The translations under genes and the position numbers were made by a program. 23,378 bases of DNA from Phaeoceros laevis (lineage: Eukaryota; Anthocerotophyta; Anthocerotopsida; Notothyladales), in assembly GCA_049999765.1 (NCBI GenBank), contig JBNGIQ010005144.1, forward strand, positions 1 through 23,378, in the 5' to 3' direction. Below, piece after piece: positions 17,498-23,378 of the stretch (within the stretch, counting starts at the first letter, position 1; each line of letters begins with the position of its first letter). A model generated the notes under the pieces. That model had not been told where the DNA came from. It did no database searches and worked only from the letters and a program-made list of their open reading frames with translations.

Positions 17498-17582
17498 TGT
17501 GAGAGAGGAGGCAAACCGGTCCCGGTCCCGAGCGTGGCCGGTACCCCGTGGGGCCACCCGAGCATTGTAGGGCCGCGGGCTG
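17498..17582 (-). repeat. GC-rich repeat, copy 2 (inverted pair)
   Basis: On the minus strand this begins CCAGCCCGCG and contains TCGGGTGGCCCCACG, GTACCGG and CGGGAC, then CTCTCTCAC, matching 16269-16353. The two copies point towards each other like terminal inverted repeats of a ~1.3 kb element, but could equally be two insertions of one repeat family. Confidence 0.7.
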
Positions 17583-17706
17583 GATCTGCTTGGAGGCCCG
17601 CTACTTGCGAATCACATGGATTCGTCGGCTTGCTCGATGCATCCATGGAATGTAGGAGCTCCCAACATGGGGGGCCGGGCTCCATGCCTGAGCACCCGTG
17701 GAGTTG

Positions 17707-17778
17707 TTAGTGGATTAAAAATTAGTGGATTAAAAATTAATATCATTGTAAACTTGACCTGTGGTTAATTATTAACCA
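17707..17778. repeat. TAGTGGATTAAAAAT tandem duplication and palindrome
   Basis: TAGTGGATTAAAAAT occurs twice in a row (about 17708-17738). Shortly after, TGGTTAATTATTAACCA (17762-17778) is a perfect palindrome with 8-bp arms. Confidence 0.75.
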
Positions 17779-18640
17779 TAGGTTTGTTAACCGTAGTCAC
17801 GTAAGGGTTTAGGATTCAAAATTCAAAATTTGAAAATATTATATTTGGAAAAATCCCGCCACTTCATATTACAACGCATCAACATTATAGCGTCTTCTGT
17901 AGTAACAAAAGTGCGGGTTCTTCAACCGCACAAAACAACTAAAAACGAAAACCACCTGGACAGTTTCCCACTGGACATCACCAAACAACCTGGACACTCA
18001 CGCCTGACCTGCCTGTACACTACTGTCAGTCTTCCTAACCTTCTATGCACTCACCCAATCGATCTGCCAGGCCTGTGAGGTATCGAAAACTGTTGTCCTT
18101 AGCAACTCTAGCTGCAGCCTGCTGCATATATACGCTGCACACACACCACATGAGACACAAAATTTAGTGACATCTTCAAATTGGCGGTCCAGCCACACAA
18201 TGCTTGAAAAACACCACACATCCCTCTCTATATCCATGTGACTTTTGCAAGCATTCAACAAAGACGTCAAGCCCACCACATTACTTTCACCTTCACCTGA
18301 TCCCCCTGTGGAGTCTCCAAGGTGTGTTTCACCCACTACTACTACTACTACTACATGATAATAGCATCTTCTCTGCCTCATCTAATTGGCCACCACGCAC
18401 AAGAAGATCAATCATACAGGTGTGAAGCTCATTAGCAAGCAGCTAGTCAGGCAGCCAGGAGGGCGGGCAGACAGTTAGGCAACCAGGCAGGCGGGCAGCC
18501 GATCAGGCATGGAGGCAATGGCATGCTTGGCAGGCGTCAGCAGCTAGCTGTCGCATGCACTTGTGCAGGTTCTGCTGCCTAGGAGGGCCCGGCACCGGGG
18601 CTACTGGGGGGGGGGGAGGCCTTCCTGCTGGTTGGGAGGG
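17779..18640. other. Gene-free DNA with a short ACT microsatellite
   Basis: No supported gene. (ACT)n runs at 18335-18354, and degenerate CAGGCAGG-like words fill about 18450-18520. Reading frames of 70-110 residues have no recognisable motif. Confidence 0.5.
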
Positions 18641-18850
18641 AGACGCCCTGCCTCTTGTAGCGGCATGGCCTCGCGAGAGAGGGATGGAGGCACTCCGCCT
18701 CCTGCAGCGGCATGGCAGGGTGGCCACACGGGCGATTGAGGGAGGAGCCTTGACTCCCTCACCCGCATGGTAGGGGCGCACCCTCCCAGGGTTGGTAGCC
18801 ATGGCCAAAGGAAGAGGCGCCCTCCCTTGGCTGGCAACCATAGCCACTCG
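18640..18850. repeat. GC-rich degenerate minisatellite
   Basis: Imperfect units of roughly 35-55 bp, each with a GCCCTCC/CTCC-rich part and ending in a GCATGGC-like word (ends near 18669, 18716, 18771, 18806 and 18845). The last two units are closest: GGTTGGTAGCCATGGCC against GGCTGGCAACCATAGCC. The Pro/Arg/Ala-rich frames in this block are a by-product of its composition. Confidence 0.55.
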
Positions 18851-18939
18851 ACAGAACGCGAGCGCGCAAAAACCAGAAACCCTACAAAAATAAAATTATG
18901 ACCTTAATACGTATATACCGGAATTGTAAATTTATTATA

Positions 18940-19800
18940 AAGGGGCCAAGCCGGCTAGCGGCCTGGGCACATTCGTCCAAGCCGGCCCTAAAAACAGAGT
19001 TCCCCACGGCCACAGACCGACAACCTCAACATCAATTTTTGGGGCCCACTTCGTCGCTTGAAACCCATGCCGGCTAGCGGCCTAAAAAATTAAAGTCTTT
19101 TCACCAAGATCATACTCCTTTCAAGTCTCAAATGACAAACTTCATATGTATCTTTCTAAAAAGACTAAGATATTATGTATCTCTAGACCTATATTATATC
19201 ATGTGTAGCTACTAGATACCTGAGCTAATATGAGCCACTATATGATCAACTATACCCATCTGAACAGCCAACTACTGGAGCAGCCAACTATATAAGCTAC
19301 ACATCTAGATATGTAGCTCATTGTATCATTGCTCAAAACAACAGATCCTACCAGGTGATGGGCAGTTTTCGCAGTTTGTATGGGCCCAATAAGATTTTTT
19401 GGTGTCGGGCCGCTAGCTGGCCTCACACAAACACGACCTTCAGTGCCCAAAAAATCACAACTATTCAGAACAAAGGCAGAAGCCGACCAGGGTCAATCAT
19501 TTTAAGGGTAGTCCAACGGTATACAGCACGCTAGCTGAAATGGCTGCACGTCTCTACAATCGGGTTGCAAAGTTGCAGCTCAGGTCTCGTTCTAGAAACT
19601 AAGAAACCTTTCAAGAAACAAAACACGACCGTCAGTGCCCACAAATCAAACTATTCGGAACAGAGGTAGAAGTCGACCAATATCAACGATTTTATGGGAA
19701 GTTTATAAGTTTTTGTGCCAAGCCGCTAGCCGGCCTGACACAAACACGACATTCAATGCCCAAAAAATCACAACTATTCGGATCCCAGAGAAACTAAATG
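18940..19800. repeat. Repeat cluster with GCCGGCTAGCGGCC motifs in both orientations
   Basis: The motif GCCGGCTAGCGGCC lies at 18950-18963 and 19069-19082, and as its reverse complement (with one change in the first) at 19408-19421 and 19722-19735. Next to the two right-hand copies, the sequence CACAAACACGACNTTCANTG followed by CCCAAAAAATCACAACTATTC is repeated (19425 and 19738), and a third copy without the motif starts at 19622. The repeats beginning at 19425 and 19622 continue in parallel (GCAGAAGCCGACCA, then ATCAA or GTCAATCATTTTA). No coding sequence. Confidence 0.7.
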
Positions 19801-20062
19801 ATACCACGTTCCAGGGGCGTAATTACTAATGTTCACATCCGTGCTTCTACAAAATGGACTTCTGTTTGCAAATCTCCAAAAAGCCAAGCATGGATGGCTC
19901 CTCACCTACCCTGCGAGCTTCCCTAAAATACTTGCACAAAGCTAAAGACATGCACACATGTTCTGACTCACCTGGACACAATAACTCTTGGATACGGAAA
20001 TGACAAAGGTTTTAAGAAGAACGCTTGTAGGTACGCACCGTAGCTTGCAGTCTGGAAAGACC
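19801..20062. other. No recognisable feature
   Basis: About 260 bp of ordinary-composition DNA with no gene, repeat or RNA that I recognise. Confidence 0.5.
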
Positions 20063-20990
20063 CTACACCGTTCTTCTAATCATGACGCTTAATGAATACC
20101 GGTCTTTACAAGACAACAACCTACCCTGAACCTCCCTGCCTGTAGTCGAGGTGACCCCTGTGGCAACAGCTGCCGAACCGCCATCCTTACCTGAATTTGA
20201 TTGGCCCTCGTTCAGTGCCTCCTGAGGGCAATCAGGTCCAAGGTTTACACCACCCGATGAGGGCCCTCCGACTGTGCCAGCAGGGAGGGTTAAACCAGCA
20301 AGGGCGGCTGAGCTGGTCCCGGAGTTGCCCAAATGGTCCCTTGTGGGGGACATAGAAAAATTCCCATGAGTTCTAGGTGCACAAACCGCCGGACCCCCGT
20401 CCCCTGCAAAAAAGAAACCCAGATACATGCCCAGAGAATTCAGAGAACTCCCCATGCCCCCAATATTGCCATCCCATGTCTGCCCGTAGCTGGGCAGAGT
20501 GTGAGCCCGGGTCGGGAAGGGCTGCCCCTCCATGATAGCCCCTATAGATCGAGCAATTCCTCCTGGGCTTTCATCTACCCCAACCACCATGCCCCCTGCA
20601 GACTAGACGTGATGGGGGCCACCTGCCCATTCCATCCATGAGAGAGAGGGATCCCTCCAGGGAATCCACCTCCATGGTAGATTCCACGTCATCCACCCCA
20701 TGTTGCTCAACAAACCGAGCCGCTGCAAGCCCCGCAACCACACCGGCCTCTGAGCGTGAATTCTCCCCATGAAATCTACCTACAGCATTGCCCGCCTCCG
20801 CAGAATGAAGCTGCCCAAGACCCTAACCGAATTCAGTCCTGGACCATTCCTCCTTTTTTGACCCTTGAAGCCGCTGAGACCGCCTGCCTCCTATGCTTGA
20901 CTCGTCTCTTAACAAGATGCATCTCGAGTCACCCTGTTTGGAACGGCGGCCTATGGAGAAGCCTAAAAGTCCCAACATGGTAAACGTGAT
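20063..20990 (-). pseudogene. Decayed minus-strand coding-like region of unknown family
   Basis: On the minus strand a 175-residue open frame (20590-20063) is rich in Gly, Ser and Thr (for example GGPSSGGVNLGP). Upstream, in another frame, about 20990-20600 reads almost continuously with a single stop: GRRSKQGDSR, then GGRRSQRLQGSKKEEW, then AGLAAARFVEQHGVDDVEST. The composition looks protein-like, and a frameshift plus one nonsense codon would explain the break. A basic segment followed by an acidic and then a Gly/Ser-rich region could suit a retroelement ORF1, but no zinc knuckle or RRM is visible. I do not recognise the family. Confidence 0.35.
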
Positions 20991-21009
20991 GCTCCAAATA
21001 TCTTTTTTT

Positions 21010-21252
21010 TATCGCAGATAGGCGCTTAGGATCAGACCAAGACTAGGCACACACTGATTCCAAGAAAGAACGAACGAATGATTAACGTGAGCGCGGGCGG
21101 TGCATAAAAGAACCGTCAAAAGTCCGAATGATGGGACACGTCGCTTGACCTAACCGTCACGAAAGCTATCGGTTAGCGTCCGGGAATCTTTCATGGATTA
21201 AACCTAAGTCTGCGCCTACCTAAAGAATTACGTGTAACCTAATTCTCCGATA
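21010..21252 (-). mobile_element. Probable 3' LTR of the Ty1/copia element
   Basis: On the minus strand a purine-rich tract AAGAGGGAG (about 21253-21261) is followed by TATCGGAGAATTAGG, and the segment closes with CTATCTGCGATA near 21010, giving short inverted ends TATCG...CGATA. A TTTTATGCACC word near 21090 could serve as a TATA region. The length, 243 bp, suits a small copia LTR. The ends are not the usual TG...CA, and there is no second LTR in the window to compare, so the call rests on position and the polypurine tract. Confidence 0.45.
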
Positions 21253-21857
21253 CTCCCTCTTAGGTGCACACTTCAGGTTTTCCAGTCTCTTGCTTGCGCC
21301 GCCGCTTCAATGTTGCTTTTGATCCTGCGCTCAATCGTGAGTCTTGCACTCAGAAAACTTCACGACTTCAGATGCTTGCCTCGCGTTCAGGTGGTAGACG
21401 CTGCAGTCCAGACTTCCTTGTCCTCACGCGCAGAGGGTGAGGGCCGTCTCACAAGTAATGACAGCGGGAATTGGACGCTTGCCCGGGTAGGTCCTGCATC
21501 TCGATACCTTGATGACGAAACTTCGCAGCTGATGGTGAGGGTGAGCTCTACTGTAGACGAGTCAGGTGCTGCTGTTCACCGCTATGGTACGTCCTGTGCA
21601 GCTATCCATTGTCTGAAGGGTTTTCAGCCACTGCTTCTGTGGATTGATGTCAAGTGTTGTTGTTTGCAGTTACAGAGCTGCAGGTTCTTCAGATGGCTGG
21701 GTATCTGCGGACGTGTACGCACATGACGACAGACAGCGACTCCGACTGTGAATGCTCGCTATGGAGACCTGAATCTCCCTACCAACCTAAGACTTATGCT
21801 AGGTGGTCAGACTCTGAATTTGAATCAGACTGACCTCACTCTGACTAGATGCTTAAC
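21253..21857. other. Noncoding stretch between copia pol and LTR, with an antisense ORF
   Basis: About 600 bp separate the pol stop (21858) from the proposed polypurine tract. The element-sense strand has no long frame. The opposite strand has a 138-residue open frame (21310-21726, MLLLILRSIVSLALRKL and onward) with a hydrophobic start but no family I recognise. It may be chance, or an antisense frame of the element. Confidence 0.4.
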
Positions 21858-23378
21858 CTACTTCAGAACATGAGGTAGATATGCAATGATGTCCACCATG
21901 CCTAGATTTTGCATATGAGACTCATGCTTTTCTCGACTAAGTGGCTTTGTCAGCAGATCAGCATAGTTCAAATCTGTAGGCACATACGTGAGTGCAACTT
22001 CTTTTCGAGTGATAGCCTGCCTGACGTAATGTAGATGCAGGTCTATATGCTTTGTGCGTGCATGATAGACAGGATTACTGGCCAGCAGAAGTGCTGATTG
22101 GTTGTCGCAAAACACTGGTGTAGGATCAGATTGCTCTTGTGCAATGTCCGCCAAAAATCTTCGGTTTGCAACTGCCTCCTTACAGCTCTCTGCTGCAGCT
22201 CCATACTCAGCTTCAGTGGTTGATGTGCTCACAAAAGACTGTTTCTTTGACTGCCAAGATATGACAGCCCCAGCTAATGTAAAGCAATAAGCTGAGATCG
22301 ACTTCCTAGTGTCCGGATCTCCACCCCAGTCTGCATCAGTATACCCTTGCAGGTACAGCTTCTTGACTGATGGATTCTTGCGATAACACACTCCAAGATT
22401 CCTTGTCCCTTTCAAATATCACATAACGCGTTTACAGGCTGTCCAATGTGCTGTACCAGGATCTTCTACAAACTGAGAGAGTAGTCCAGAAGGCTGACTC
22501 AAATCAAATCTTGTTCTTGTGGACAGGTACAGTGCAAAGCCCACAAACTTCCTGTAAGGTACTGCCTCCATTGCAGCTCTCTCTTCATCTGTCTTAGGAC
22601 AATCAAGCTTGGATAACCAAGTCCCAGTAGCCATTGGAGTACTTACAGGTTTGGCATCCTCCATGTTAAACGTCTTCAGCATGAGATCAATGTAATGTGC
22701 TTGATGCAGTAAAACAGATCCTTTTGCTGGTGTAAGGAGGACTTGTACTCCCAAAAACACACGGATGATGCCGAGATCACTCATCTCAAAATGTTTTCGC
22801 AACAAACCTTTGACTTTGATCAGCATGTTTTCAGGGCTGTTGCTGATTAGTAGTGCATCATCTACGTACAGGGCAATTATGACAAACATGTTCCCGTCTG
22901 TGCAGAGGTAAACATTCGAATCTGCTTCACTCTCTTTGAAACCTAAGGATTTCAGAAATGTACTAAATTTCTGGAACCAAGCCCTAGGTGCTTGCTTGAG
23001 TCCGTAAATGGTTTTGATGAGCTTACATACATGATCTGGATGTTTCTTATCTACATACCCTTCAGGCTGTTGCATATAAACATCCTCCTCCAACTCTCCA
23101 TGAAGAAAGGCGGTTTTAACATCCATGTGATGCTCAATGAGATCATGCTGGGCGACAAATGCAAGAAGAATACGAACAGAAGTAAACCTGACCACTGGAG
23201 AGAAAGTGTCCTGGTAGTCAAGACCTGGTCGTTGCGAGAATCCTCGAGCAACTAATCTGGCTTTATATCTTGCAACTGAGCCATCAGGATTAAGCTTGGT
23301 CTTAAAAACCCATTTGCTCGTGACGGCCTTTCTCCCTGGTGGTAATGGCTCCAGCTTCCAAGTGCCGTTTTGTATCAG
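21858..23378 (-). pseudogene. Ty1/copia pol remnant: reverse transcriptase and RNase H (partial, runs off edge)
   Basis: On the minus strand this is the C-terminal half of a Ty1/copia polyprotein, which makes element DNA from RNA. It enters at the window edge with GTWKLEPLPPGRKAV and KARLVARGFSQ. RT motifs follow: MDVKTAFLHGEL, PEGYVDKKHP, YGLKQAPRAWFQKF, the catalytic YVDD (Y at 22866-22868), and FEMSDLG. RNase H follows with YTDADWGGD, STTEAEY, FCDNQSALLL and the end VPTDLNYADLLTKPLS. The frame is continuous except for one TGA at 22419-22421, where the family has the arginine of the KRVLRYLKGT-type motif (CGA to TGA). Stop at 21858-21860. gag, protease and integrase lie outside the window. 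One nonsense codon and otherwise intact motifs make this much younger than the gypsy remnants. Confidence 0.92.

Noticed and set aside
22992-23255. 87-residue plus-strand frame at the right edge
   Set aside because: Antisense to copia reverse transcriptase.
1-23378. tRNA, rRNA, CRISPR array or telomere-type repeats
   Set aside because: I found no tRNA-like box B with a cloverleaf, no rRNA core sequence, no regularly spaced repeats with unique spacers, and no TTTAGGG arrays. The CTAGT array is not telomeric.

Overview
The window is nuclear DNA from a land plant, taken from a draft assembly because it holds a 10-base N gap inside a simple repeat. The evidence is two typical plant leucine-rich-repeat receptor kinases (LRR-RLKs), one of them with many short GT-AG introns and one exon per LRR, together with decayed Ty3/gypsy and Ty1/copia retrotransposons. 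The short introns (about 74-290 nt), the intronless EMS1-type receptor and the divergence of both kinases suggest a non-seed plant (bryophyte or lycophyte), but nothing I can see fixes the species.

Layout. 1-750: no recognisable gene. 761-873: three back-to-back inverted repeats. About 937-2890 (+): a dead Ty3/gypsy pol with nonsense codons and an internal deletion that joins reverse transcriptase to the end of integrase. It is interrupted at 2134-2650 by a poly(A)-tailed, minus-strand retro-insertion flanked by a 14-bp target-site duplication. About 3660-4010 (-): the rest of a gypsy pol (integrase tail plus chromodomain), followed by a possible LTR. Its pol position continues almost exactly where the plus-strand fragment stops, and both junctions carry CTAG repeats, which suggests an inversion. 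4015-4118: a (CTAGT)n microsatellite holding the N gap.

4942-9585 (+): an intronless 1547-residue receptor kinase of the EMS1/EXS type with about 38 LRRs. 10375-15075 (-): a second LRR-RLK that I assembled by hand into 17 exons (2103 nt, 700 residues, phases consistent throughout); its kinase domain resembles PBL28-type kinases. The two genes converge tail to tail with about 790 bp between their stop codons. They are both cell-surface receptors, but the sequence gives no evidence that they act together.

15.1-21.0 kb: gene-poor repeat DNA. It contains an inverted pair of an ~85-bp GC-rich repeat about 1.2 kb apart, AT-rich tandem repeats, a GC-rich degenerate minisatellite, a cluster of a GCCGGCTAGCGGC motif in opposing orientations, and a decayed minus-strand reading frame. 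21.0-23.4 kb (-): the 3' part of a Ty1/copia element (RT and RNase H with one nonsense codon), about 600 bp of noncoding DNA, and a probable short LTR bounded by TATCG...CGATA; the element continues past the right edge.
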